Shown: one piece after another, positions 9,682-23,623 of the stretch
Layout of the letters: every line of letters starts with the position of its first letter
How positions within the stretch are numbered: the stretch's first letter is position 1
Assembly: GCA_902554795.1 (NCBI GenBank)
Contig: CACDQB010000002.1
Coordinates: 1 to 51,548 of the forward strand
DNA: 51,548 nucleotides
Source of the DNA: an uncultured Pelagibacteraceae bacterium
Lineage (GTDB): Bacteria; Pseudomonadota; Alphaproteobacteria; Pelagibacterales; Pelagibacteraceae
Reading direction: 5' to 3'
Notes under the pieces: generated by a model
Database searches by the model: none
Seen by the model: only the letters and a program-made list of their open reading frames with translations
What the model was told of the DNA's origin: nothing
Position numbers and translations under genes: made by a program

Positions 9682-10987
9682 CTCTCAAACCATCCATTTT
9701 TGATTTTTCTAACATTATATTTCCTCCATGAGATTTGATAATGTCTGATGAAATTGATAAGCCAAGACCAACACTTGATTTAGAGTCTGCTCGACCTTTA
9801 TCTATTTTATAGAAAGGTTTAAATACATTTTCATACTCATCTTTTGGTATTCCAGGACCATCATCATCAATAATAATGAATAAGTTTGTATTTTTTTTAC
9901 TTAAACTAATTTCAACTTTATTTGCATATTTCAGTGAATTATCAATTAGATTATTTAGACATCTGTTAATTAAATTTTTCCTACCATTAAAGTAAATTCT
10001 TGGTGTTAAGTTTTGTGAAATATTTTCATTATTATATTTTTCAATAACGACTGAAATTAATTCAGATAAATTAAACATTTCATCTTTTTCAACATATGAT
10101 GAGCTGGTGAATTGCAAATATTCATTTAGCATTTTCTCCATTTCATTGATGTCTTCAGTTAATTTTTTAACAGTTTCTTTGTCTTTTATAAAAGCTAATT
10201 GTAGTTTCATCCTTGTCAAAGGTGTCCTTAAATCATGACTTATTCCAGATAACATTTCTGTTCTTTGATTTAAGTGTCTTTCAATTCTCTTTCTCATTTT
10301 ATCAAATTCATGTCCTGCTTGTCTTATTTCAAGGGCTCCAGAAGGTTTGAACTCTTCAATAGTTTCTCCTTTACCAAACCTTTCAGCCGCACGAGCCAGG
10401 TTAGTGATTGGTCTAGTTTGATTTTTTAAAAATATTAGAGAAATGATCACCATTATAATTGCAGGTACAGTGATCCAAAGTGCAAATATTCTTGCTGAAG
10501 AACTTGCAACCCTATCTTTAGGCACTAAAAATTTAAAATAACCATCTTCGTATTTAATTCTTAAATCAATTAATTCTTTATAACTTGTTGTATCAAACCA
10601 GTATTCATTTAATCCAAATTTAGATTTTAGTTCTCTTCTTAAAGTTCTATCTATAGGACTAAACCATCTTTCAGTATCTGTATTTTGTAATTTTTCGTTA
10701 TTGGTGAACTCAATATTTAAATCTAAAAATATGGAAAAAAGATCTAGCAACTCTTGTTTATTTTCTTGCTCACTTTCATAGACTTCAATAAATGTGCTAA
10801 TTTCATTTACCAAGGTTCTTGTCATACCTTTGTTTGTTTTGATCCAAAGACTATCAAAAAAAACAATTGTAATTACTAGTTGCAAAACCAAAACTGGAAT
10901 AGCAACTATAAGAAGTGCTCTATAAAATAATCTTTTTGGTAATATTTTTTTTAAGTAATTACTCAATCCAGAGAACATATCCTGCAC
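9659..10987 (-). CDS. EnvZ-type sensor histidine kinase
   Basis: TM-HAMP, H-box GISHDLRTPLTRMKLQL, N-box NRCLNNLIDNSLKYA, DDGPGIP, GLGLSIS; overlaps the response regulator gene. Confidence 0.93.
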   Translation of the reverse strand: MQDMFSGLSNYLKKILPKRLFYRALLIVAIPVLVLQLVITIVFFDSLWIKTNKGMTRTLVNEISTFIEVYESEQENKQELLDLFSIFLDLNIEFTNNEKLQNTDTERWFSPIDRTLRRELKSKFGLNEYWFDTTSYKELIDLRIKYEDGYFKFLVPKDRVASSSARIFALWITVPAIIMVIISLIFLKNQTRPITNLARAAERFGKGETIEEFKPSGALEIRQAGHEFDKMRKRIERHLNQRTEMLSGISHDLRTPLTRMKLQLAFIKDKETVKKLTEDINEMEKMLNEYLQFTSSSYVEKDEMFNLSELISVVIEKYNNENISQNLTPRIYFNGRKNLINRCLNNLIDNSLKYANKVEISLSKKNTNLFIIIDDDGPGIPKDEYENVFKPFYKIDKGRADSKSSVGLGLSISSDIIKSHGGNIMLEKSKMDGLRVKIFLPV

Positions 10988-11636
10988 CTCTTATTGTTTG
11001 CAAAAACTTTGGATTTTTTGGATCAATTTCAATTTTTTTTCTAAGCCGAGTAATAATAACATCTATTGATCTCTCTTTATCTAAATTGATTAATTGACCA
11101 ATATCTTCCCTAGAAAATGTTTTACCTGGGTTATTAATCATTTTTTCTAAAATCGTTTTTTCTGTTGCATTAATCTTAAATTCTTTATCACTTTTAAATA
11201 TTAAAAGTTTATTCAAATCAATTTTCACATTTGCAAATTCTATAACCCTTTTCTGATCTGTTTTGATAGTTTTATTTAATATGTTATGTATTCTTAGAAT
11301 TAATTCTTTTGGTTCAAATGGTTTCGGTAAATAATCATCAGCACCAATCTCTAACCCTTCAACCCTTTCACTTGCCTCGCCTTTGGCAGTGAGAAGTATA
11401 ACTGGTGTATCTAATTTTTTTTTATTTTCTTTTAAAAATTCAAGCCCACTTTTACCAGGCATCATGATATCCAAAACTATCAAATCAAACTTAATTATTT
11501 TTATTTTCTCTGATGCATTTTCTGCATTTTCAGCGGTAGTGACTAAAAATTTATTTTCATTTAAATACTTTTTTACAAGAGACCTAATCCCATCATCATC
11601 ATCAACCACTAGTATATGTGCAGTAAACTTATCCAT
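10959..11636 (-). CDS. OmpR-family response regulator (PetR-like)
   Basis: Receiver domain ILVVDDDDGIRSLV, DLIVLDIMMPGKSG, LTAKGEA, GADDYLPKPFEPKELILRI; winged-helix C-terminus. Confidence 0.94.
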   Translation of the reverse strand: MDKFTAHILVVDDDDGIRSLVKKYLNENKFLVTTAENAENASEKIKIIKFDLIVLDIMMPGKSGLEFLKENKKKLDTPVILLTAKGEASERVEGLEIGADDYLPKPFEPKELILRIHNILNKTIKTDQKRVIEFANVKIDLNKLLIFKSDKEFKINATEKTILEKMINNPGKTFSREDIGQLINLDKERSIDVIITRLRKKIEIDPKNPKFLQTIRGAGYVLWIE

Positions 11637-12066
11637 TAATTATTTTACTAAGTACATTATCAAAATTTATAACTTCTTCAGAACTTGAATTTAATAAAGC
11701 ATTATAAATTCTCTTTTTTTGTAAATTGAAAATTTCATTAAAAATTTTTTTACCTTTATCATTAAGAAAAACATGTTTTACTCTAGTATCTTGGTCATCT
11801 TTTTTAAAAATGATGATTTCAAGTTTAATCAAATCTTTGAGAACACGATTTAAGCTTTGTTTTGTGACTTTTAATCTCTTAAGCAGCTCTGAAATTGAGA
11901 TACCTTGATACATTGACAGTAAATGAATTACTTTATGGTGTGCTAAACCAATTGAATATCTATCTAATATTTTTTTAGAGTCAGAAAAGGTTTCTCTATA
12001 GCTTACGAATAGTTTTTCAATCAGATCTTTAAGCTGGTCATCTTTTAAATATAAAAGTTCTTTCAT
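11629..12066 (-). CDS. MarR-family transcriptional regulator (PetP-like)
   Basis: MarR wHTH; YQGISISELLKRLKVTKQSLNRVLKDLIKLEII, DTRVKHVFLNDKGKKIF. Internal start MKELLYL (12066) preferred to 12114. Confidence 0.87.
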   Translation of the reverse strand: MKELLYLKDDQLKDLIEKLFVSYRETFSDSKKILDRYSIGLAHHKVIHLLSMYQGISISELLKRLKVTKQSLNRVLKDLIKLEIIIFKKDDQDTRVKHVFLNDKGKKIFNEIFNLQKKRIYNALLNSSSEEVINFDNVLSKIING

Positions 12067-12139
12067 AATAGGTAAGTTATATTGACATATTAAAGATACA
12101 AAGATATTTTTCATTTATAAATTAAAAAAATTTTCACAC

Positions 12140-13021
12140 ATGATACCTTACGACAAGCGATCTGGAAAAATATGGTACAACAACGAATTAGTTGATTGGG
12201 CCGACGTTAAACTACATGTTTTAAGCCATGGTATGCACTACGCTAGTTGTGTATTTGAGGGTGAGAGAGTTTATGATGGTTCAATTTTCAAATTAGAAGA
12301 GCACACAGCTAGATTTTTTCATTCCGCAAGAAGAATGGGTTTTGAAATTCCATATACAGAGGAAGAAATCAATAATGCATCCAATAAAATTATAGCAACT
12401 CAAAAAGTAGAAAATGGTTATGTAAGACCTGTTGCTTGGAGGGGTAGTGAGATGATGGCTATTTCTGCGCAACAAACAAAAATACATGTTGCGATTGCAA
12501 CATGGGAATGGGGATCATATTTTGATCCTAAACTAAAAGTAGAGGGAATAAGATTAAATATTTCAAATTGGAGAAGGCCTGCACCTAATACAATCCCATG
12601 GGATACGAAGGCATCAGGTCTTTATATGATTTGTACTCTCTCAAAACATGAGGCAGAAAAGCAGGGATATACAGATTCTTTAATGCTTGATCACGAAGGA
12701 AATATTGCTGAAGCAACTGGAGCAAATATTTTTTTCAAAGATAAAAAAGGAGAAATTCACACTCCAATACCTGATTCTTTTTTAGATGGTATTACAAGAA
12801 GAACTGTAATTGGAATTGCAAAATCAAAAAATATAAAAGTACATGAAAGAAAAATTAGTCCAACAGAATTACCTAATTTTGTTGGATGTTTTTTAACAGG
12901 AACAGCAGCAGAGGTAACACCAGTATCTTGTATTGCTGAAAATCAGTTTAAAGTTTGTGATACTATTATTGATTTAAATGAAAGTTATCAGGCATTAGTT
13001 AGGAAGAAAAAAGCAGCCTAG
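12140..13021 (+). CDS. ilvE: Branched-chain amino acid aminotransferase
   Basis: Class IV PLP fold: HGMHYASCVFEGERVYDG, EATGANIFF, CFLTGTAAEVTPV. Confidence 0.95.
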   Translation: MIPYDKRSGKIWYNNELVDWADVKLHVLSHGMHYASCVFEGERVYDGSIFKLEEHTARFFHSARRMGFEIPYTEEEINNASNKIIATQKVENGYVRPVAWRGSEMMAISAQQTKIHVAIATWEWGSYFDPKLKVEGIRLNISNWRRPAPNTIPWDTKASGLYMICTLSKHEAEKQGYTDSLMLDHEGNIAEATGANIFFKDKKGEIHTPIPDSFLDGITRRTVIGIAKSKNIKVHERKISPTELPNFVGCFLTGTAAEVTPVSCIAENQFKVCDTIIDLNESYQALVRKKKAA

Positions 13022-13602
13022 TCTTTACTGTCTTCAGACATAGCGTGATCAATACCTTTTCGCATATAATCATATGCAGTAAAAAGTGTTAAAGCAGCCG
13101 ATAACCACAAAAGAATTATACCTATAGTTTGAGCATTATAGTCTTGAAAATTAATTATTTTATTTCCAGTATTTCCAGACAATAAAAGAGCAATTGATGA
13201 CATTTGTAATACTGTTTTAAGTTTAGCAAGGTTTGAAACAGGAAGTTTTATTTTTCCCTTTGCTAAAAATTCTCTCAAACCTGAAATTAAAATTTCTCTT
13301 GTAAGAATTATTATTGCTGCAATTACCTCGTAATTTCTGATTGTTCCATCCATAACCAGAAGTATTAATGCTGTAGCAACAATGATTTTATCAGCGATAG
13401 GATCTAATAATTCACCCAGTTTTGACTCTACTCCAAACATTCTAGCCAACATACCATCCAAGAAGTCTGTAAATGATGCAATAATAAATAATATTAAAGC
13501 AGTAAGATCACCATAAAATCCTGGAAGATAAAAAGCTAAAACAAAAAAAGGAACAATTATTATTCGCCCTATCGTTAATATGTTTGGAATTTTTTTTAGC
13601 AT
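13018..13602 (-). CDS. pgsA: CDP-diacylglycerol-glycerol-3-phosphate 3-phosphatidyltransferase
   Basis: CDP-alcohol phosphotransferase motif TDFLDGMLARMFGVESKLGELLDPIADK. Confidence 0.94.
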   Translation of the reverse strand: MLKKIPNILTIGRIIIVPFFVLAFYLPGFYGDLTALILFIIASFTDFLDGMLARMFGVESKLGELLDPIADKIIVATALILLVMDGTIRNYEVIAAIIILTREILISGLREFLAKGKIKLPVSNLAKLKTVLQMSSIALLLSGNTGNKIINFQDYNAQTIGIILLWLSAALTLFTAYDYMRKGIDHAMSEDSKD

Positions 13603-13604
13603 AA

Positions 13605-15440
13605 TTATTCGTGAAAAAAGTTATATATCTTTTTTGCTACTTTTTCTTCAACACCTTCTACAGATTTTATTTCATCTAAGCTAGCAGACTCAACAGATCT
13701 TGCAGATCCAAAATGGTTCAATAAAGCTCTTTTTCTTATAGCCCCAATCCCCTCTATTTGATCTAACAGAGATTTGCTTATACCTTTTTTTCTCTTTGCT
13801 CTGTGAGCGCTTATGGCAAATCTATGCGATTCATCTCTTATTCTTTGAAGAAAAAATAGGGTAGGGTCATTTCTAGTGAATTTATATTCTTTACCATTGT
13901 GAAAAAAGGTTTCATTTCCACTATTTCTAAATTTACCTTTTGCTATTGCAATAATTGGAATGTCGTGAAGTCCTAATTCATTAAGGCTCTCTCTAGCGAC
14001 TGAATATTGACCTTTTCCCCCATCTACTAGAACCAAATCAGGAAAAGCAAGGTAATTATCTTTTTCTTGAACTGCTCTTTTGAACCTTCTATTTAATACC
14101 TCTCTCATCATTCCATAGTCGTCTTGCTCATTTTTTTTATGCTTAATATTAAATTTTCTATATCTTTTTTTGATAAATCCTTCATCGCCGTAGGCTATTA
14201 AAGCGCCAACACTATTTGTGCCTTGAATATGACTATTATCATAAACCTCGATTAAGTTTATATTTGTTTCTAAATTAAATTTTTTAGCTACTGCATCGAA
14301 TAATTCTTTATTATTCTGACTTTCATAAAGTTTTCTATTAAGACTGTCCTTTGCGTTTTTAATTGCTTGATTAATTACTTTTAGTTTTGATCCTTTTTTT
14401 GCAACTGAAATATTTATTTGTTTACCCTCTTTTTGTGTCAGTGTTTTTTCAATTAGTGCTTTTTCCTTTATTTCTTCTGAAAGGATAACTGATGAAGGAA
14501 CATTTTTATTTTCATAAAATTGAGAAACAAATGAATTAAGGATTTCACTAAACATTTCATCTGGATCGTGTTTTGGGAAAAAAGCTTGATTGCCCCAATT
14601 TTGTTTTGATCTATAAAAAAATACTTGAATACAAGTTTTTCCAGATTCTTTATATCCAGCAATAACATCTGCCTCAACTAAGTTTGCTTCATTAATTCTC
14701 TGTGAAGATTGAATTATGTTTAATGCTTTAATTCTATCTCTTAAAATTACAGCTTTTTCAAAATCAAGATCCTCACTTGCCTTTTCCATTTGGTTAGAAA
14801 GATTTTTTTGAATTTTCCTAGATTTGCCTGAAACAAATTCAATAGCATCTTCTACTGTTTGATTGTATTCCTCTTTTTTTACATATCCTACACAAGGTCC
14901 AGAACATCTTTTTATTTGATATAAAATACAAGGTCTTTCTCTGTTTTTGAAAACGGTGTCATCACAAACTCTTAAATGAAAAATTTTTTGTATCATTTTA
15001 ATTGTCCAATTAGCTGAACCAGCAGAGGCAAAAGGTCCAAAGTAAAAACCTTCTTTTGTTTTTTTTCCTCTATGTCTTTTTATTTGAGGCCATTTATCTT
15101 TATTACCAATAAATATAAATGGAAATGACTTATCGTCACGTAAAAGAATATTAAATTTTGGTTTATGTTTTTTAATTAAATTTGCTTCTAGTAGTAAAGC
15201 TTCACTTTCATTAGATGTTGTTGTTATCTCTAATTTTCTTGTTTGAGACAACATTCGTTCAGTTCTAATTATATGATTTTTTTCTGAAACATAACTCTTT
15301 AATCTATTTGGTAAATTTTTTGCTTTACCTACATAAAGAATTTCATTTTTTTCATTAAGCATTCTGTATACGCCTGGAAGTTTTGGTACTAGAGGTAGCT
15401 CTTTTTTAATTACTTCTTTTCCTATTTCAGAGCTTATCAT
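13605..15440 (-). CDS. uvrC: Excinuclease ABC subunit C
   Basis: GIY-YIG domain [31 protein letters not shown] motif, C-terminal HhH. Preferred start MISSEIG (about 15440); the ORF extends to 15470. Confidence 0.96.
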   Translation of the reverse strand: MISSEIGKEVIKKELPLVPKLPGVYRMLNEKNEILYVGKAKNLPNRLKSYVSEKNHIIRTERMLSQTRKLEITTTSNESEALLLEANLIKKHKPKFNILLRDDKSFPFIFIGNKDKWPQIKRHRGKKTKEGFYFGPFASAGSANWTIKMIQKIFHLRVCDDTVFKNRERPCILYQIKRCSGPCVGYVKKEEYNQTVEDAIEFVSGKSRKIQKNLSNQMEKASEDLDFEKAVILRDRIKALNIIQSSQRINEANLVEADVIAGYKESGKTCIQVFFYRSKQNWGNQAFFPKHDPDEMFSEILNSFVSQFYENKNVPSSVILSEEIKEKALIEKTLTQKEGKQINISVAKKGSKLKVINQAIKNAKDSLNRKLYESQNNKELFDAVAKKFNLETNINLIEVYDNSHIQGTNSVGALIAYGDEGFIKKRYRKFNIKHKKNEQDDYGMMREVLNRRFKRAVQEKDNYLAFPDLVLVDGGKGQYSVARESLNELGLHDIPIIAIAKGKFRNSGNETFFHNGKEYKFTRNDPTLFFLQRIRDESHRFAISAHRAKRKKGISKSLLDQIEGIGAIRKRALLNHFGSARSVESASLDEIKSVEGVEEKVAKKIYNFFHE

Positions 15441-15852
15441 GGCTTCTCTTTTTGGTAATTTGAATACCAACAGATGAACACTGTTTTAAAATTTCTAATT
15501 TTTCAATTTTCAACATTATTTTAGCAATCCTTTTGTCTTTAAATAACTCATCAAAAACAGCTTCTGCTAAAGTTTCTAAGAAATTGTAATGTTTCTTTTT
15601 TACAAGTTTCGTAATTAATTTTACTATAGTTCCATAATTAACAATGGATTTGATATCTTTATCGCTTGAAGGTTTTTTGTCTTCATAGTCTATTTCAAGA
15701 CTAAATTTAACTTTTTGTGGTTTTTCTTTTTCAAAATCGTAATAACCAAGTTTTAAATCCAAGATTAATTCGTTAATTAGGATTTTTTTCTCATAATTAA
15801 ATAAGCTTTTATTTTTATCTATTTTGACAATTTTTAAATTATTTTTTTTCAT
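15427..15852 (-). CDS. folB: Dihydroneopterin aldolase family protein
   Basis: [52 protein letters not shown]. Confidence 0.85.
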   Translation of the reverse strand: MKKNNLKIVKIDKNKSLFNYEKKILINELILDLKLGYYDFEKEKPQKVKFSLEIDYEDKKPSSDKDIKSIVNYGTIVKLITKLVKKKHYNFLETLAEAVFDELFKDKRIAKIMLKIEKLEILKQCSSVGIQITKKRSHDKL

Positions 15853-16582
15853 TCTTTGCCCATTACATCTGGGGTTTGCCAGTTAAGATTTTGACCACTA
15901 TCAATAGCCAAAACTTGACCAGTAATAGATATATTTTTAATAAAAAAGTCAACAGCATTACATATTTGTTCCACATCAACTTGTCTTTTCAAGGGTGTTG
16001 CTAAATATTGCTTTTTGAAATGTTTTTCAGATTGTCTTTGATTTTTTATAGTGGGTCCAGGTGCAATTGCGTTTACTCTTATATTTGGAGCCAAACTCAT
16101 AGCGCTAGTTTTTGTTAAAGTATACAAACCAGTTTTACTAAGAGTGTAGGAAAAAAAGTAAGGGGTTAATTTGAAAACTCTTTGATCAATAATATTTATA
16201 ATATTATTATTTTTACCTTTAACGTTTTTAGCAAATTCTTTCGTTAATAATGCGGGCGCTCTTAAATTAGTTCTTAAATGCTTACTCCAACTATCCAATG
16301 AAAAATTTTCTAATTTATCATTTTCAAATAAAGAGGCGTTATTAACAAGACAATCAAAAAACTTTAATTTAGATTTTGCAAATTTAATTATTTTTTTTAT
16401 ATCAGTTTCTTTACTTAAATCACCTTTGACTAAGTATACTTTTGTACCTTTGTTAGATAATTCTTTTTTTAATTTTTCTGCTTTTAATTTTGACTTGTTG
16501 TAATGGATTAAGATTTCTTTATTTGGACCAGATAATTTTCTGGCAATTGCTGCTCCCATTCGAGTAGCCCCACCAGTAATTA

Positions 16583-16601
<19 letters not shown>
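15849..16601 (-). CDS. SDR-family oxidoreductase (FolM/pteridine-reductase-like)
   Basis: [14 protein letters not shown] nucleotide-binding motif, NNAS, YTLSK catalytic motif; overlaps folB. Confidence 0.85.
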
Positions 16602-21007
<4,406 letters not shown>

Positions 21008-21047
21008 TATATTTACCTTTCTATCAGTTATTATTTTTAATCTCGAA

Positions 21048-21992
21048 TTAGTGAGATAGGAATTTTTCGGCTTCTAATGCTGCCATACAACCCATTCCCG
21101 CAGCTGTAACGGCTTGTCTAAAAGTTTTGTCTTTAACATCTCCAGCAGCATAAACTCCAGGAATATTTGTTTCAGTAGAATCTGGTTTAGTAATTAAATA
21201 CCCCTCATTATCCATCTTAAGTTGATCTTTGAATAGTGAAGTTGCTGGATCATGTCCAATAGCTATAAACAATCCATCTAGTTTTAATTCTTCAGTTTTA
21301 TCTGTTTTTAAATTTTTAATTTTAATACCTTTAACATTTTTAGGTTCTTGATCTCCCAATACGTCTTCAACAACAGAGTCCCAAATAATTTCTATTTTTT
21401 TATTTTCCATTAATTTTTTTTGAAGCATTTTTTCAGCTCTCAAACTATCTCTTCTATGAATTAATTTAACTTTGGATGCAAACTTTGTTAGGAACATTGC
21501 TTCTTCAACAGCTGCGTTACCCCCTCCAACAACAGCAACCTCTTTATCTTTAAAGAAAAAACCATCACAAGTAGCGCACGCAGAAACACCAAATCCTCTA
21601 AATTCTTGTTCAGATTTAAGATTTAACCATCTGGCCTGAGCCCCTGTAGAAATAATTATGCTATCAGCAGTATATTTTTGCCCACTATCGCCTATAGCTT
21701 CAAACGGAGTAGATTTTAAATTTACCGAACCAATATGATCTTCAATCATTTCAGTTCCAACTGCTTTTGCTTGTTCTTTCATCTGATCCATCAACCACGG
21801 ACCTTGAATAACTTCAGCAAATCCTGGAAAATTTTCAACATCAGTAGTTGTTGTTAATTGACCACCAGGTTCAGAACCATAAACTAAAATTGGATTTAAC
21901 ATCGCTCGAGCCGCATAAACTGCCGCTGTGTATCCGGCAGGACCAGATCCAATTATTAACACTTTTGTGTGTTTAGTTGGATTTTGACTCAT
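21048..21992 (-). CDS. trxB: Thioredoxin reductase
   Basis: IIGSGPAGYTAAVYAARA, redox CATCDG, GGGNAAVEEA, YAAGDV. Confidence 0.97.
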   Translation of the reverse strand: MSQNPTKHTKVLIIGSGPAGYTAAVYAARAMLNPILVYGSEPGGQLTTTTDVENFPGFAEVIQGPWLMDQMKEQAKAVGTEMIEDHIGSVNLKSTPFEAIGDSGQKYTADSIIISTGAQARWLNLKSEQEFRGFGVSACATCDGFFFKDKEVAVVGGGNAAVEEAMFLTKFASKVKLIHRRDSLRAEKMLQKKLMENKKIEIIWDSVVEDVLGDQEPKNVKGIKIKNLKTDKTEELKLDGLFIAIGHDPATSLFKDQLKMDNEGYLITKPDSTETNIPGVYAAGDVKDKTFRQAVTAAGMGCMAALEAEKFLSH

Positions 21993-22013
21993 ATGAAAGC
22001 TATATAGTGATTA

Positions 22014-22958
22014 ATGTCTAAATTAAAAGGTTTATTATTAACTCAAGGAATGCATGGCATGATAAGCCAGGTAGAAGGTTTAGCAAAAGCACTTGATATT
22101 GATTTTACACACCACAAGGTTGAACTAAAAAGTATTTGGAAATTTGTTCCACCTAAATTTACTCCAATTTCTCAAAACGTTTATAAAAAATTAAACGATT
22201 CTGATTTTGATGTAATTATTTCATGTGGAAGAAAAAGCGTGATTCCCTCAATCCACTTAAAAAGTATTTCAAAAAAAAAAGTATTAAATATTCATATTCA
22301 AGATCCAAAGGTGGATTTTAATCATTTTGATTTTATTGTTGCTCCCGAACATGATGGGATAAGTGGTACAAATGTAATTAAAACAAAAGGTGCAATTCAC
22401 TATTTAACGGAAAATGAAATTGAAGAAAATAGAAGTTATTTAAATTCATATATCAAACAGGATAATAGAAAAGTTTGGTGTTTGATAATGGGTGGTCCTA
22501 CAAAATATTATGACTACTCAACAAAAAATATGAAGCATATCTTTTCAATTTTCTACAAATTATTGAAAAAACATAATTTTCAACTTGTGGTGATACCTTC
22601 AATGAGAACACCGTTAAATACTATACATTATGCAAAAGAGTTTTTTGGAGAAAATCACACTGTGATTATGAATGTTGATAAAAAAGCTTATCTCTCAGCT
22701 TTAGCTATTTCGGAAAATATAGTTGTTACTTGTGACTCTAGCTCAATGATATCGGAAGCTGCTTTGACTGGAAAACCAATTTATGTTGCTAATATTTTAC
22801 CAAAAAGAAAAGACGTCAGATTTCAAAATTTTAGAAATTTATTTAGAGAATTAAATATTACTAGAAACTTAGGTGAAGAAATTGAAAATTGGAACTATCA
22901 AAAATTAGATGAAACGAATAGAGTAGCAAAAATTATTAAAGAAAAAATTCAATCATAA
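22014..22958 (+). CDS. ELM1/DUF1022 family protein (mitochondrial fission ELM1-like, GT-B-like fold predicted)
   Basis: GLLLTQGMHGMISQVEGLAKAL, FDVIISCGRKSVIPSIHLK, HIQDPKVDFNHFDFIVAPEHDGI, VTCDSSSMISEAALTGKPIYV. Confidence 0.82.
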   Translation: MSKLKGLLLTQGMHGMISQVEGLAKALDIDFTHHKVELKSIWKFVPPKFTPISQNVYKKLNDSDFDVIISCGRKSVIPSIHLKSISKKKVLNIHIQDPKVDFNHFDFIVAPEHDGISGTNVIKTKGAIHYLTENEIEENRSYLNSYIKQDNRKVWCLIMGGPTKYYDYSTKNMKHIFSIFYKLLKKHNFQLVVIPSMRTPLNTIHYAKEFFGENHTVIMNVDKKAYLSALAISENIVVTCDSSSMISEAALTGKPIYVANILPKRKDVRFQNFRNLFRELNITRNLGEEIENWNYQKLDETNRVAKIIKEKIQS

Positions 22959-23623
22959 TGTCATTTTTAAATTCAATTAAAAATAATTCAAAACAACATA
23001 ACTTCCCATTTGATCACTGGGAGTATAGTGATGCTTTGTCCGAAGATGCAATTGATGAAATAGTTAAAGCTGATATTCCAGATGTCAGCAAACATAATCT
23101 TAATTATGATGGAACAAGAGCAATAGATGGAGGGGCTGCAGAATTTAGAAAAGGTATAGCTTCAGGCGGACAGGCAGTAAAGTTTAGATGTTTTATTAAT
23201 AAAGAAAACTCATCTCAATTTCCAAATTTAGTAAAATTTATAAATGAACTTCAGTCTAAAGAGACATATGAAACAATTTCTAAAATGATAAATAAAGATT
23301 TATCAAATTCCTATGTTAGAGTTGAGGTTATATGTGATCGAGAGGGTTTTTGGTTAAAACCACATTGCGATATAAAAGAAAAACTTATGTCAGGTTTAAT
23401 ATTTGTTAATAAAACAAATGAATCTGAAGATTTAGGAACTGATTTTTACAATGAAAAATTAGAAAAGGTTAAAACACTTCCTTACAAACATAATTATGGC
23501 TATCTTTTCACCAGCGGACCAAACACATGGCATGGTATGGAGAAGAAAAAGATCGTTAAAGAAAGACGATGTATTCAAGTAAATTATGTTACCTTTGAAA
23601 CTGATTGGAAAGTTAATTCTTAA
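22958..23623 (+). CDS. Putative 2-oxoglutarate/Fe(II)-dependent oxygenase
   Basis: Candidate HxD...H...R motif: [11 protein letters not shown] ... TWHGM ... [14 protein letters not shown] junction with the ELM1-like gene. Confidence 0.65.
   Translation: MSFLNSIKNNSKQHNFPFDHWEYSDALSEDAIDEIVKADIPDVSKHNLNYDGTRAIDGGAAEFRKGIASGGQAVKFRCFINKENSSQFPNLVKFINELQSKETYETISKMINKDLSNSYVRVEVICDREGFWLKPHCDIKEKLMSGLIFVNKTNESEDLGTDFYNEKLEKVKTLPYKHNYGYLFTSGPNTWHGMEKKKIVKERRCIQVNYVTFETDWKVNS

Noticed and set aside
11383-11688. 101-aa plus-strand ORF
   Set aside because: Antisense to the OmpR-type regulator; no motif support.
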